Shown here in pieces: positions 15,990 through 25,704 of a stretch of 64,000 bases of DNA. The notes beneath the pieces are model-generated. The model was not told the DNA's origin. It saw only the letters and a list, made by a program, of their open reading frames with translations, and ran no database searches. Position 1 is the stretch's first letter, and each line of letters opens with the position of its first letter. The stretch comes from an uncultured Roseateles sp. (lineage in GTDB: Bacteria; Pseudomonadota; Gammaproteobacteria; Burkholderiales; Burkholderiaceae_C). A program made the position numbers and the translations under genes. The stretch is taken from NCBI RefSeq assembly GCF_945956965.1, contig NZ_CAMFJS010000018.1:39864-103863 (forward strand). The letters are read 5' to 3'.

Positions 15990-17981
15990 ATGGCGACGAC
16001 TAAAGGCACTACCAATTCCTCCCCCGCTTCCTATGGCGAAGCGTCCATTCGCGTGCTCAAGGGGCTTGAACCCGTCAAGCAACGCCCGGGCATGTACACC
16101 CGCACGGACAATCCGCTGCACACCATTCAGGAAGTGATCGACAACGCGGCCGACGAGGCTCTGGCCGGTTTCGGCAAGCGCATTGATCTGACCCAGCACC
16201 TGGACGGCTCGGTGACCATCGCCGACGACGGCCGTGGCATCCCCTTCGGCCTGCACCCCGAAGAGGGCGTGCCGGTGGTGGAGATTGTGTTCACCCGGCT
16301 GCATGCCGGCGGCAAGTTCGACAAGGGCTCGGGCGGGGCTTACAGCTTCTCCGGCGGCCTGCACGGCGTGGGCGTCAGCGTGACCAATGCGCTGGCCAAG
16401 CGCCTGGAAGTGACGGTCTGGCGTGAGGGCCAGGTGGCCACGCTGGCCTTCGAGAATGGCGATGTGGTGGAGCCTGTGGTGGCCCGCCCCGCTGTGCGCG
16501 GCGACCGCAAGCAGGGCACCACCGTGCGCGTCTGGCCCGATGCCAAGTATTTCGAAAGCGCCGAGCTGCCCAAGCATGAGCTGGTGCACCTCTTGCGCAG
16601 CAAGGCCGTCTTGATGCCCGGCGTCATCGTCACGCTGACGAACGAGAAGACGGGTGATGTGCAGACCTGGACCTACCAGGGCGGCCTCCGCGACTACCTG
16701 CTGCAGACCCTGACGGCCGAGCCGCTGATCCCGCTCTACGAGGGCGAGCAATACGCCAGCAAGGCCGAAACCGAAAATTTCGCCGAAGGCGAGGGCGCGG
16801 GCTGGTGCGTGGCCTTCACCGAAGAAGGCGCGCCCATGCGCGAGAGCTATGTCAATCTGATCCCCACAGTGGCCGGTGGCACCCACGAGTCGGGCCTGAA
16901 GGACGGCTTGTTCGGCGCCATCAAGGGCTTTATCGAGCTGCACAGCCTTTTGCCCAAGGGCGTCAAGCTGATGCCGGATGATGTGTTCTCACGCGCCTCT
17001 TTCGTGCTCTCGGCCAAGGTCTTGGATCCGCAGTTCCAGGGCCAGACCAAAGAACGGCTGAACAGCCGCGACGCCCTGCGCCTGGTGTCCACCTACGTCA
17101 AGCCCGGCCTGGAGCTGTGGCTGAACCAGCATGTGGAGCATGGCAAAAAGCTGGCCGAGCTGGTGATCAAGCAGGCGCAAACCCGCCAGCGCGCCAGCCA
17201 AAAAGTTGAAAAGCGCAAGGGCTCGGGCGTGGCCGTCTTGCCGGGCAAGCTGACCGACTGCGAAAGCCGCGATCTGCTGCACAACGAGGTCTTCCTGGTC
17301 GAGGGTGACTCGGCCGGTGGTAGCGCCAAGATGGGCCGTAACAAGGAAACGCAAGCCATCCTGCCCCTGCGCGGCAAGGTCTTGAACACCTGGGAGGTGG
17401 AGCGCGACCGCCTCTTCGCCAATAACGAAATCCACGACATCGCCGTGGCCCTGGGCGTGGACCCGCATGGCAAGAACGATTCGCCCGACCTCAGCGGCCT
17501 GCGCTACGGCAAGGTCTGCATCCTCTCAGACGCTGACGTGGACGGCTCCCACATCCAGGTGCTGTTGCTGACGCTGTTTTTCCGCCACTTCCCCAAGCTG
17601 GTCGAGGCGGGTCATGTCTATGTGGCGCGCCCGCCCTTGTACCGGGTGGATGCGCCGGCGCGCGGCAAGAAGCCGGCCGCCAAGATTTACGCGCTGGACG
17701 AGGGTGAACTCACCGCCACCCTGGACAAGCTGCGCAAGGAAGGCGCCCGCGAAGGCAGCTGGAGCATTAGCCGCTTCAAAGGCCTGGGCGAGATGAGTGC
17801 GACGCAGCTGTGGGACACCACCCTGAACCCCGAGACCCGCCGACTCTCGCCGATCAGCTATGGGCACTTGAGCCTGGGCGAGACCGAAGTTGCCATCAAC
17901 AAGCTGATGGGCAAGGGCGAAGCGGCCTCGCGCCGTGAGCTGATGGAAATCAACGGCGACGCGATTGAAATCGACGTCTGA
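15990..17981 (+). CDS. parE: DNA topoisomerase IV subunit B
   Basis: ATPase subunit of topoisomerase IV, which decatenates daughter chromosomes. The 663-residue product has the GHKL ATPase elements near the N-terminus: EVIDNAADEALAG with the catalytic Asp/Asn, DDGRGIPFG and GGLHGVGVSVTNAL. The transducer domain follows. The TOPRIM domain has EGDSAGG, PLRGKVLN and LSDADVDGSHI, carrying the Mg-binding acidic residues. Length and the absence of a gyrase-type insert identify ParE rather than GyrB, and parC lies 1.3 kb downstream. The first ATG is used; a TACAAT hexamer lies just upstream. The gap to the GNAT gene is 7 bases. Confidence 0.94.
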   Translation: MATTKGTTNSSPASYGEASIRVLKGLEPVKQRPGMYTRTDNPLHTIQEVIDNAADEALAGFGKRIDLTQHLDGSVTIADDGRGIPFGLHPEEGVPVVEIVFTRLHAGGKFDKGSGGAYSFSGGLHGVGVSVTNALAKRLEVTVWREGQVATLAFENGDVVEPVVARPAVRGDRKQGTTVRVWPDAKYFESAELPKHELVHLLRSKAVLMPGVIVTLTNEKTGDVQTWTYQGGLRDYLLQTLTAEPLIPLYEGEQYASKAETENFAEGEGAGWCVAFTEEGAPMRESYVNLIPTVAGGTHESGLKDGLFGAIKGFIELHSLLPKGVKLMPDDVFSRASFVLSAKVLDPQFQGQTKERLNSRDALRLVSTYVKPGLELWLNQHVEHGKKLAELVIKQAQTRQRASQKVEKRKGSGVAVLPGKLTDCESRDLLHNEVFLVEGDSAGGSAKMGRNKETQAILPLRGKVLNTWEVERDRLFANNEIHDIAVALGVDPHGKNDSPDLSGLRYGKVCILSDADVDGSHIQVLLLTLFFRHFPKLVEAGHVYVARPPLYRVDAPARGKKPAAKIYALDEGELTATLDKLRKEGAREGSWSISRFKGLGEMSATQLWDTTLNPETRRLSPISYGHLSLGETEVAINKLMGKGEAASRRELMEINGDAIEIDV

Positions 17982-17988
17982 TTGAGCC

Positions 17989-18534
17989 ATGAGCGCGCCC
18001 ACGCCCCGCATCCATCTGCGCCCCACCATGCTGTCCGATCTGGACTTCGTGGTGTCGGTGGAGCAGGACGCGGCCAATGTGCCCTTCATCACGCCTTGGG
18101 AGCGCACCCAGCATGAGGGCGCGCTGCGCTTCCCGGATTCGCGCCATTTCATCGTCGAGATGGGGCCTGAGGCCAAGCGCGCAGGCTTCGTGATTTTTCA
18201 GGGCTGCCGCAATCCGCATCGCTCGGTGGAGCTCAAACGCATCGTCTTGCTGCCCAAAGGCCAGGGCCAAGGCCTGGGCCGGGCAGCGATGCGCTTGCTC
18301 AAGAAAATGGCGTTCACGCAGCTGCATGCGCACCGCTTCTGGCTGGATGTGAAGGCGCTAAATCAGCGCGCGCTGCGCCTGTATGCCAGCGAGGGCTTTG
18401 TCGAGGAGGGGCGTTTGCGCGAGAGCGTCAAGCTCAGCGGCCAGGGCGCCGACGGCTATGACAGCCTGATCGTCATGTCCATGCTGGACCGTGAATACCA
18501 AGCGCGCGTGGCGCTGGGGCAGGAGGCGGGGTGA
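17989..18534 (+). CDS. GNAT family N-acetyltransferase
   Basis: A 181-residue acetyl-CoA-dependent acetyltransferase of the RimJ/RimL-like subgroup. It opens with IHLRPTMLSDLDFVVSVEQD. Motif A, which binds acetyl-CoA pyrophosphate, is LPKGQGQGLGRAAM. The motif B region is RFWLDVKALNQRALRLYASEGF, followed by VEEGRLRESVK. The substrate is unknown. It starts 7 bases after parE and its stop overlaps the GTG start of the lytic transglycosylase (GTGA), so it belongs to the parE-parC transcript. Confidence 0.85.
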   Translation: MSAPTPRIHLRPTMLSDLDFVVSVEQDAANVPFITPWERTQHEGALRFPDSRHFIVEMGPEAKRAGFVIFQGCRNPHRSVELKRIVLLPKGQGQGLGRAAMRLLKKMAFTQLHAHRFWLDVKALNQRALRLYASEGFVEEGRLRESVKLSGQGADGYDSLIVMSMLDREYQARVALGQEAG

Positions 18535-19259
18535 AAGCGCGTTCGCTGCTTTGCTCAGGCCTCTTGCTGCTGCTCGGCGCTGCTGCGCCCGTGCGGGCCG
18601 AGCTGTGGGGCTTTGTCGACGGCAAGGGCGTGGCCCATCTGGCCAGCAAGCCCTTGAACGGCAGCTATTCCCTGGTGTTGGCCGGGGCCGGCAAGCCCGC
18701 AGGGGCGGAGTCGGGCAATGGCCGCGTGCCGGGCAAAAGCGACGGCAGCCTGGGTCTGCTGACCTGGCTGGAAATTGCGCCGGAGGTGAAGTCGGTGCAG
18801 CCCTTTTTGCGGGAGGCCGCGGCGGCCCATGGCGTGGACATGGAACTGCTCAAGGCCATCATCGCGGTGGAGTCGGGCTATAAGCGCGACGCGCTGTCGC
18901 CCCGCGGCGCTGTGGGCCTGATGCAGATCACCAGCATCGCCGCCAGTCGTTACACCGGCAACGGGGCTTCGGCCGCTGCCTCAGTCCCACCCAATTTGCA
19001 GCAACTGCTGTTTGACCCGCGCACCAATGTCATGACCGGTGCGCGCATGTTGGCGGATTTGATCAAACGTTTTGGCCGCATCGATGCGGCCTTGGCGGCC
19101 TGGAATGCGGGCGAGGGCGCGGTGCGCCGCGCCGGCGGGCGCGTGCCGCCCATCGCTGAAACCCAGGCCCATGTCCATTTGGTGCTGGAGCTTTACTGGG
19201 CCCTGCTGCAAAGCCGGCTGCCGGCCCAGGCTCAGCACTTGAAGATTCACTCATCCTGA
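18531..19259 (+). CDS. Exported lytic transglycosylase (SLT domain)
   Basis: Periplasmic murein-cleaving enzyme of 242 residues. It begins with GTG overlapping the previous stop. The signal peptide ends near residue 23 (LGAAAPVRA then ELWG). A short DUF4124-like start ([17 protein letters not shown]) precedes the goose-type lysozyme fold. The catalytic glutamate is Glu114 in [15 protein letters not shown], followed by the SLT hallmarks [18 protein letters not shown] and [15 protein letters not shown]. There is no membrane anchor or LysM repeat. Its position between parE and parC may only reflect operon packing. Confidence 0.9.
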   Translation: MKARSLLCSGLLLLLGAAAPVRAELWGFVDGKGVAHLASKPLNGSYSLVLAGAGKPAGAESGNGRVPGKSDGSLGLLTWLEIAPEVKSVQPFLREAAAAHGVDMELLKAIIAVESGYKRDALSPRGAVGLMQITSIAASRYTGNGASAAASVPPNLQQLLFDPRTNVMTGARMLADLIKRFGRIDAALAAWNAGEGAVRRAGGRVPPIAETQAHVHLVLELYWALLQSRLPAQAQHLKIHSS

Positions 19260-19261
19260 CC

Positions 19262-21748
19262 ATGAACCAGACCCCTATTGATTTCGATTCGCCGGAACAA
19301 GTGCCGGATAACAAGCTCGAAAGCGCGCTTGAGCAGACGCCCGAGCAAATGCTGAATGATGCGATTGCTCAATCGCCGGACTCGCACGCCGCCGCGCCTG
19401 CTGCGCCACCCGCACCCCCGGTGCCCCCGGATGCCGGCAGCGGCTCAGGCTCGGGCGATGAGCCCGGCGACGCCTTGACCTTGGGCCGCTACGCCGAGCG
19501 TGCCTATTTGGAATATGCGCTGAGCGTGGTCAAGGGCCGCGCCTTGCCCGATGTTTGCGATGGCCAAAAACCGGTGCAACGCCGCATCCTCTATTCCATG
19601 GACCGCATGGGCCTGAGCTTCAGCGGCACCACTGGCGCCAAGCCCGTCAAGGGCGCGCGCGTGGTGGGTGATGTGCTGGGCCGCTTTCACCCGCACGGCG
19701 ACCAGTCGGTGTACGACGCCCTGGTGCGCATGGCGCAGGACTTCTCGCAACGCTACCCGCTGATCGACGGGCAAGGCAATTTCGGTAGCCGCGACGGCGA
19801 TGGCGCTGCGGCCATGCGTTACACCGAAGCCCGTTTGGCACCCATCAGCCGCTTGTTGCTGGACGAGATCGACGAAGGCACGGTGGACTTCGTGCCCAAT
19901 TACGACGGCTCCACCCAAGAGCCCAGCCAGCTGCCGGCGCGCCTGCCATTTGTGCTGCTCAATGGCGCCAGCGGCATTGCAGTGGGCATGGCGACCGAGG
20001 TGCCCAGCCACAATCTGCGCGAGGTGGCTTCGGCCGCCGTGGCCTTGCTGAAGAACGACAAGCTCTCGGATGATGAGCTCTACACCTTGCTGCCCGGGCC
20101 GGATTACCCGGGCGGCGGCCAGCTGATCAGCTCGGCCGACGATATCCGCTCGGCCTACCAGAGCGGCCGCGGCAGCATGAAGCTGCGCGCGCGCTGGAAG
20201 ATCGAAGACCTGGCGCGTGGCCAATGGCAGCTGGTGGTGACCGAGCTGCCGCATGGCACCAGCTCGCAAAAAGTGCTGGAGGAGGTGGAAGAACTCTCCA
20301 ACCCCAAGGTCAAGGCCGGCAAGAAGACGCTGAGCCAGGAGCAGTTGCAGCTCAAGGCCAGCTTGCTGGCCGTGCTGGACTGCGTGCGCGACGAGTCCAG
20401 CAAGGAATCCGCCGTGCGCCTGGTGTTCGAGCCCAAGAGCCGCACGGTGGAGCAGCAAGACCTGATCACCACGCTGCTGGCCCACACCAGCCTGGAGACC
20501 TCGGCCTCGATCAATCTGACCATGATTGGCGCCGATGGCCGTCCCACGCTGAAGAGCTTGCGCCAGATCCTGAGCGAATGGCTGGGCTACCGCCAGGTGA
20601 CCGTGCAGCGCCGCACCCAGCATCGCCTGAACAAGGTGCTGGACCGCATCCATGTGCTGGAAGGCCGGCAACTGGTGCTGCTCAATATCGACGAGGTGAT
20701 TCGCATCATCCGCAATGCCGATGAGCCCAAGCCGGCGCTGATCGAGCGCTTCCTCTTGAGTGAACGCCAGGCCGAGGACATTCTTGAAATCCGCCTGCGC
20801 CAGTTGGCGCGCCTGGAGGCGATCAAGATCGAGCAGGAATTGAGTGCGCTGCGCCTGGAGCAAGGCAAGCTGGAAGACATTCTGGGTAACCCCGGCAGCT
20901 TGAAGCGCACCGTGATCAAGGAGATCGAGGCCGATGCCAAACAGTACGGCGATGAGCGCCGCACTCTGATTCAGGAAGAAAAGCGCGCCACGGCCGAGGT
21001 GCGCATCGTGGATGAGCCGGTGACGGTGGTGGTCAGCCAAAAGGGTTGGGTGCGTGCGCTCAAGGGCCACGACGTGTCGCCAGCCGCCCTGGCCTTCAAG
21101 TCGGGCGACCAGCTCTACGGCACCTTCCCGTGCCGCAGCGTGGACCCCCTGATCGTATTCGGCAGCAATGGCCGGGTCTATTCGGTGCCGGTCTCGGTGT
21201 TGCCGGGCGGGCGCGGGGATGGCCAGCCCATCACCACATTGATCGAACTGGAATCTGGCACGCAGATTGCGCATTACCTGGCCGGCGCTGGCAGCCAGCG
21301 CCTGGTGCTGGCCGGCAGCGGCGGCTTTGGTTTGGTGGCTCAGCTGAGTGATCTGGTCGGCCGCCAAAAAGCCGGCAAGACCTTCCTCAGCCTGGAGGGC
21401 AATGAGAAGCCGCTGCCGCCGGCCTTGTTGCCCGCGGGCGAGGTGCTGGGCCTGCAGCTGGCGTGCTTGTCCGAGCAAGGCCGCTTGCTGACCTACGCCC
21501 TGGATGAATTGAAGCATCAGCCCAAGGGCGGCCGTGGCCTGACCTTGATGGACCTGGAAGCCAAGGATCAACTCTTGGGCGTGGCGGCATTCAGCCAAAG
21601 CCTGCTGGTGCAAGGCCTGGGCCGCGGCGCCAAGCCCAAGGAAGAGATTCTGAAGGGCGTGGGTTTGGCGAGTTATGCCGGCAAGCGGGCGCGCAAGGGC
21701 AAGGCCGTGGAAGCCTTCCAAAAAGTCTTGCGAGTGCTGGCGCCTTGA
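19262..21748 (+). CDS. parC: DNA topoisomerase IV subunit A
   Basis: DNA-cleaving subunit of topoisomerase IV; 828 residues, longer than E. coli ParC (752). The extra length is mostly a low-complexity N-terminal tail (residues 1-70) rich in Glu, Gln, Ala, Pro and a GSGSGSG run, before the conserved [16 protein letters not shown]. The catalytic tyrosine is Tyr187 in [10 protein letters not shown]. In the quinolone-determining region the HPHGD motif is followed by QSVYD, so Gln and Asp occupy the positions of E. coli Ser80 and Glu84. From memory this Gln is usual in betaproteobacterial ParC. The C-terminal domain is the shorter beta-pinwheel type. It starts 2 bases after the transglycosylase stop and overlaps the beta-lactamase start. 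Confidence 0.94.
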   Translation: MNQTPIDFDSPEQVPDNKLESALEQTPEQMLNDAIAQSPDSHAAAPAAPPAPPVPPDAGSGSGSGDEPGDALTLGRYAERAYLEYALSVVKGRALPDVCDGQKPVQRRILYSMDRMGLSFSGTTGAKPVKGARVVGDVLGRFHPHGDQSVYDALVRMAQDFSQRYPLIDGQGNFGSRDGDGAAAMRYTEARLAPISRLLLDEIDEGTVDFVPNYDGSTQEPSQLPARLPFVLLNGASGIAVGMATEVPSHNLREVASAAVALLKNDKLSDDELYTLLPGPDYPGGGQLISSADDIRSAYQSGRGSMKLRARWKIEDLARGQWQLVVTELPHGTSSQKVLEEVEELSNPKVKAGKKTLSQEQLQLKASLLAVLDCVRDESSKESAVRLVFEPKSRTVEQQDLITTLLAHTSLETSASINLTMIGADGRPTLKSLRQILSEWLGYRQVTVQRRTQHRLNKVLDRIHVLEGRQLVLLNIDEVIRIIRNADEPKPALIERFLLSERQAEDILEIRLRQLARLEAIKIEQELSALRLEQGKLEDILGNPGSLKRTVIKEIEADAKQYGDERRTLIQEEKRATAEVRIVDEPVTVVVSQKGWVRALKGHDVSPAALAFKSGDQLYGTFPCRSVDPLIVFGSNGRVYSVPVSVLPGGRGDGQPITTLIELESGTQIAHYLAGAGSQRLVLAGSGGFGLVAQLSDLVGRQKAGKTFLSLEGNEKPLPPALLPAGEVLGLQLACLSEQGRLLTYALDELKHQPKGGRGLTLMDLEAKDQLLGVAAFSQSLLVQGLGRGAKPKEEILKGVGLASYAGKRARKGKAVEAFQKVLRVLAP

Positions 21749-22650
21749 AGGGCTCTTTGAGCGGCTCTTTGAGCGGCGCAGATCTTGCGCGGCGCGCTTT
21801 GCTGATCTCCGGCTTCGGGCTGGCCTCGGGCGTTCGGGCGGCCAATGCCGATGGCGAGTTGCAGGCCCGCATCGAAGCGCTGCAGCAGCGCAGCGGTGGC
21901 CGCATCGGCTTGTTTGCGCTGAACAGCGGCAGCCGGGCGCAGATTGCGTTTCAGGCCGATCAGCGTTTTGCGTTTTGCTCCACCTTCAAGCTGCTCTTGG
22001 CCGCAGCCGTGTTGGCGCGGGTGGATGCGGGACAGCTGAATCTGGACAAGCCCATCCGCTATGGCAGCCATGACATGCTGGACCATGCGCCCATCACCTC
22101 GGCGCGCTTGCTCAATGGCCGTGGCGTGATGAGCGTGGGCGAGTTGTGCGAGGCCGTCGTGACGGTCAGCGACAACCCGGCCGCCAATCTGCTCTTTCCC
22201 TTGGTGGGCGGCCCGCCAGGGCTGACGCGCTTCCTGCGCGAACTGGGTGACCCGCACACCCGCTCGGACCGCATCGAGCCGTCGCTCAACAGCAATCAAG
22301 CGGGCGACGAGCGCGACACCACGACGCCGGCCGCTTTTGTGAGCAGCATGGAGGCCTTGCTGCTGGGTAATCGCCTGAGCGAGGACGCCCTTCAGTTGCT
22401 GCTGAGTTGGATGGTGGGCAGCAGGACCGGTTTGCAGCGCCTGCGCGCCGGTTTGCCCGAAGGCTGGCGCGCCGGCGACAAGACCGGCACCGGGGCGGGC
22501 GGCGCCGTCAACGATGTGGCCATTGCCTGGAAGCCTGAACAGGCGCCGCTGCTGATGGCCGTTTTCATGAGCGGTTCATCGCAAAGCGTGGAGCAACTCA
22601 ACGCCATTCATGCGGAATTGGCCGCCTTGGTGGTCAAGGCCATCGGCTAG
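21745..22650 (+). CDS. Class A beta-lactamase
   Basis: Serine beta-lactamase of about 300 residues, exported. Class A motifs are complete: STFK (Ser79 and Lys82, Ambler 70 and 73), SDN (142-144, Ambler 130-132), ExxLN (Glu178 and Asn182, Ambler 166 and 170) and KTG (246-248, Ambler 234-236). Cys78 precedes the active serine (Ambler 69) as in KPC/GES-type enzymes, but the position after KTGT is Gly, so the usual 69-238 disulfide cannot form. The N-terminus holds an RR pair followed by a hydrophobic stretch ([15 protein letters not shown]), which could be a Tat signal. There is no ATG. Candidate TTG starts are 21745 (overlapping the parC stop as TTGA), 21757, 21769 and 21799. A 12-base tandem repeat lies in this start region. 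Its spectrum cannot be predicted. Confidence 0.88.
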   Translation: MKGSLSGSLSGADLARRALLISGFGLASGVRAANADGELQARIEALQQRSGGRIGLFALNSGSRAQIAFQADQRFAFCSTFKLLLAAAVLARVDAGQLNLDKPIRYGSHDMLDHAPITSARLLNGRGVMSVGELCEAVVTVSDNPAANLLFPLVGGPPGLTRFLRELGDPHTRSDRIEPSLNSNQAGDERDTTTPAAFVSSMEALLLGNRLSEDALQLLLSWMVGSRTGLQRLRAGLPEGWRAGDKTGTGAGGAVNDVAIAWKPEQAPLLMAVFMSGSSQSVEQLNAIHAELAALVVKAIG

Positions 22651-22688
22651 CGCCTCGCCGAGCCTGCGCCGGCCATCGCCCTGCGCGC

Positions 22689-22718
22689 AAAGCGGGCTAA
22701 CCATGTTTAGCCCGCTTT
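22689..22718. terminator. Bidirectional hairpin between convergent genes
   Basis: Twelve-base perfect stem AAAGCGGGCTAA/TTAGCCCGCTTT with a six-base loop, between the convergent beta-lactamase and S9 peptidase genes. Only three T follow, so termination may be partial or assisted. Confidence 0.6.
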
Positions 22719-22732
22719 CACACCATCTGGCC

Positions 22733-24826
22733 TCACCGCGCCGCCAGATGGCGCCCCAAAAAGCGCTCCACCCGGCCCCAGAAGTCCTTGTTGGTCTCAG
22801 GGCCACGCCAGCCGTGCCCTTCCTCGGGATAGAGCACCCATTCCACTTGTTGGTTGCCGCTGGCTTGCAAGGCATCGCGCATCTTCACGCCATGCGCCAT
22901 GGGCACGCGGCGGTCTATGGCGCCATAGGCCATCAGCAGAGGTTGTTTGAGTCGTGAGACTTGTTGCAAGGGCGAGTACTGCGTCAGCATCTCGGCATCT
23001 GCCTTGGGGTCGCCCACCATGATGGGCAGGTCGTAGCTCAGACCGAGAGCGCTTTGATCGCTATTGAGCGAGGTGTAAAGCAGCGAGAGGTCGGAAACGC
23101 CGACCCAGTTGATGCCGCACTTGAAGGTCTCGGGATAGCGGATCAAGGCCATCATGCTGGCGTAGCCGCCATAGCTGGCGCCGGCAATGCAGATGCGCGA
23201 GGCATCGGCATAGCCTTTGGCCACGGCCCAGCGGGTGGCGTCCACGATATCGTCCACCATGCCCGTGCCCCATTGCTTCCAGCCCGCGCGCTCGAACTTA
23301 TCGCCATAGCCTTCGCTGCCGCGGAAGTCGGTTTCGATCACCAGATAGCCGCGTGAGGCCAGGTACTGCGGGATGGCGCTCCATTCCCAGTGATTGCCAC
23401 GCGCAAAGGGGCCGCCATGCACCAGAACGACGGTGGGCAAGGGCTGGCTGGAATTGGGGCGAGTCAAAAGAGTGGGCAGCATCAGGCCGTCGCGGGCCGG
23501 AATGCGCACGCTCTCGCGCGCCGCCATGGCGCCGGGCTTGATCCAGGGACGAGACAGCAGAATCGGTTTGAGGCTCTTGCTTTGCCGGTCGTAAATGCTG
23601 AAGGCCAGGGGCTGGCGGTCGGAGTGGGACTTCACCACCACCAGATCTGCGTTCAAGCAGTCACGGCAGAGAATCTGGTTGACCGTGCTGCGCATGGCCT
23701 GGTCGACCTCGGCCTGCAGGGCTTTCATCGCGGGATCCAGCCAGACGCTGTCCTGGGTTTCGGCCTCGAAATGCGCGCCCAGCAGTCGGCCGGATTTTTC
23801 GTCCAGCACCAGCTCGCCCCGGAAGTCGTAGTCTTTGATGCGCAAGAGCTCTTGCAGTTCTTGCTGGGGCTTCTTGGGGTCCAGGAGCAGCAGGGCTTCC
23901 CCGGCGCCCGGTGATTTGCCGGCACCCACCATATAGATCTCGCCGGTGCTGGCAATGTCCAGCCAGCGGGGAATGCCTTCCTCCAGGCGAGGGGCGCGGC
24001 GCCACAGCTGCCAGCCAGTGCCTTCTTTGCGCGCCAGGTAGAGCGCGATCTTGTCTTTTTCGAGGGTGATGGCGCCAACGGCCTTGCCCGAGGTGTCTGT
24101 CAACCAGTGATGCACGTGAGCCGGTGCATCTTCCACCAGCTGCTGCTTTTGCCCGCTATAGGTGTTGATGCGGGCCAGGCTTGCCGAGCTGAATTCGCCA
24201 TTCCCGTCATAGTTGTTCTGGCGCAGGATGACGTCGGCGCTGCCGTCGCGCACCACGTCTTGTAGCCGCCAGGTCCAGGGCAGCAGGGTTTCGCTGCGCT
24301 CTTTGAGGCGGGAATTGGCCAGGCGGGAGCCGCCTTCCATATTGGTGCTTGGCACGCTAGAGCGGGCATTGATCAACTGCCTGAAATCACCGCCGTCCCG
24401 GTCCACGGCCCACAGGCCGCGCGCATTGGGTTTGTCGGTCGCTTCTTGTAACTGGGCGATGTCAAAGACCAGCCGCTTGTTGTTCACCCAGTGGACATCG
24501 TGGATGTCGCTATCGTCCATGCTGACCAAGGCACGGGCGTTTTTCAGATCGCGCAGATTGATCACCACCAACTGGGTGCGGCGGCCTTCTGGTGAAGCGA
24601 TCACGGCCAGCCATTGGCCATCAGGAGACAGCTCGCCACCAAAGTACTGAGGCAGGCGGAAGAAGTCTTCAATGGGTGGCGCTGAGGACGGCGTTCCCGA
24701 TGCCGGACTTTGTGCCCATGAGGTCTGGCCCGCCAGTGGGGCCAATGCCAGGGCTGCCAAGCTGATCAGGCCGGTTCGCCATTGCGAGCCACGCAGGTCC
24801 CAAGTCTTTCGCTTCAGTATCCTCAT
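22733..24826 (-). CDS. S9 family prolyl oligopeptidase, exported
   Basis: Serine peptidase of the prolyl oligopeptidase/dipeptidyl aminopeptidase family; 697 residues from the start at 24826, which has GAGGG eight bases upstream. An in-frame ATG at 24856 has no ribosome site. A signal peptide ends near residue 40 (APLAGQTSWA then QSP). The N-terminal half is a beta-propeller (FGGELSPDGQWLAVIAS and similar repeats). The C-terminal alpha/beta hydrolase has the nucleophile Ser551 in GASYGGYAS, the acid in YGAIDRRVP and the histidine in EEGHGW. The oxyanion region is LVHGGPFARG. Likely role is cleavage of short peptides in the periplasm. Confidence 0.9.
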   Translation of the reverse strand: MRILKRKTWDLRGSQWRTGLISLAALALAPLAGQTSWAQSPASGTPSSAPPIEDFFRLPQYFGGELSPDGQWLAVIASPEGRRTQLVVINLRDLKNARALVSMDDSDIHDVHWVNNKRLVFDIAQLQEATDKPNARGLWAVDRDGGDFRQLINARSSVPSTNMEGGSRLANSRLKERSETLLPWTWRLQDVVRDGSADVILRQNNYDGNGEFSSASLARINTYSGQKQQLVEDAPAHVHHWLTDTSGKAVGAITLEKDKIALYLARKEGTGWQLWRRAPRLEEGIPRWLDIASTGEIYMVGAGKSPGAGEALLLLDPKKPQQELQELLRIKDYDFRGELVLDEKSGRLLGAHFEAETQDSVWLDPAMKALQAEVDQAMRSTVNQILCRDCLNADLVVVKSHSDRQPLAFSIYDRQSKSLKPILLSRPWIKPGAMAARESVRIPARDGLMLPTLLTRPNSSQPLPTVVLVHGGPFARGNHWEWSAIPQYLASRGYLVIETDFRGSEGYGDKFERAGWKQWGTGMVDDIVDATRWAVAKGYADASRICIAGASYGGYASMMALIRYPETFKCGINWVGVSDLSLLYTSLNSDQSALGLSYDLPIMVGDPKADAEMLTQYSPLQQVSRLKQPLLMAYGAIDRRVPMAHGVKMRDALQASGNQQVEWVLYPEEGHGWRGPETNKDFWGRVERFLGRHLAAR

Positions 24827-24923
24827 TGACCCATCCCTCGTGGATTGTTTTTTCAATGAGGCTCACTGTGACAGCGCTTGCGAGCCTGGCTGCTGGGGAA
24901 TAGCCCTTGCTTTGTCGGCTCCC

Positions 24924-25388
24924 TTACTCACCCCAAAGGGTGAAGGGCTTGTGGGCCAGTTGTGAGTTGAAGTAGCGCGCGTCCTCGGTCACTTCAGCGC
25001 CGAGCCAGGGCGGCGCTTCAAAGGCCTGGTCGGCCGCGCTGAGTTCAATCTCCGCCACCACCAGGCCGGCGTTCTGCCCCAAAAACTCGTCCACTTCCCA
25101 ATTCATGCCTGCATAGGGGACCAAGCGGCGGATCTTGTCGATCAGCGGCCCTTCGCACAGACCCAGCAGTTGTTGGCCATCCACCAAGGGGATTTCGTAC
25201 TCAAACTCGGCACGCACGGCGCCCTGGTTTTGGCCCTTGATGGTTAGCCAGGCTTGATCACCGACCACCCGCACCCGCACGGTGCGGGCGGGGTCGCGGT
25301 TCAGATAGCCTTGGCTGTAGCGTTGGCCTGGCAGCTGCTTCCAAGCCTCGCCGATGACCAGAAACTTGCGCTCGATTTCAATGCCCAT
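24924..25388 (-). CDS. CYTH domain protein (inorganic triphosphatase-like)
   Basis: A 154-residue single-domain CYTH (triphosphate tunnel metalloenzyme) protein. It begins MGIEIERKFLV with the signature ExExK, and continues with basic and acidic residues lining the tunnel: RVRVVGDQAWLTIKG, EFEYEIPL, DKIRRLV and EVDEF. The C-terminal strand is VVAEIEL. Bacterial members hydrolyse inorganic triphosphate or related compounds. The open frame begins at 25439, but family members start at the Met used here. AAGAAG precedes it. Confidence 0.88.
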   Translation of the reverse strand: MGIEIERKFLVIGEAWKQLPGQRYSQGYLNRDPARTVRVRVVGDQAWLTIKGQNQGAVRAEFEYEIPLVDGQQLLGLCEGPLIDKIRRLVPYAGMNWEVDEFLGQNAGLVVAEIELSAADQAFEAPPWLGAEVTEDARYFNSQLAHKPFTLWGE

Positions 25389-25593
25389 GGGCTGCTTCTT
25401 CTTTGGGTTGGGTTCGCGGCAGCCCATGCGGGCGCGCAAAGACTGTCAAAAGGCGGTATCCATTCAAGCGTAGGCTCCGTCCCGGCGCTTTACACGGCGG
25501 GCGATCGATCAGAGCTTGCTTTGGACAAGCGCCGGCCCTTGCTTTGTAGGCATACCTTATTTGTGACGGGGCTCTACTTTGGTCCTATTTCCT

Positions 25594-25614
25594 CACCCCC
25601 TTTCCTAGGGGGTG
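25594..25614. promoter_or_regulatory. Dyad CACCCCC-N7-GGGGGTG
   Basis: Seven-base perfect arms with a seven-base spacer, 90 bases before the PEP-CTERM start. Candidate operator, or a G/C-rich structure in the leader. Confidence 0.35.
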
Positions 25615-25650
25615 GCGTTGAGGACGAGCTCAGCTACATTTTCCACTGTT

Positions 25651-25662
25651 CGCCTGCAGGCG
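25651..25662. promoter_or_regulatory. 12-bp palindrome CGCCTGCAGGCG
   Basis: Fully self-complementary, 42 bases before the PEP-CTERM start. It could be a regulator site or a small leader hairpin. Confidence 0.3.
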
Positions 25663-25704
25663 TGGTGCTTGCGGGTTGTGGGCATCAAGGTAGAGGAACC
25701 CTTC

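Larger units (their letters stand above)
25389..25704. other. Upstream region of the PEP-CTERM gene
   Basis: 316 bases between the CYTH gene and the PEP-CTERM gene. No gene seen. It carries two dyads listed separately (25594-25614 and 25651-25662). I looked for a sigma-54 -24/-12 pair of the kind known before some PEP-CTERM genes and did not find the right spacing. Confidence 0.5.

Noticed and set aside
19445..21721. Minus-strand open frame of 758 codons opposite parC
   Set aside because: Glutamine- and histidine-rich shadow frame typical of high-GC antisense; parC on the plus strand has all motifs.
25480..25600. Sigma-54 promoter before the PEP-CTERM gene
   Set aside because: GG and GC doublets occur but not at the required 12-base offset.
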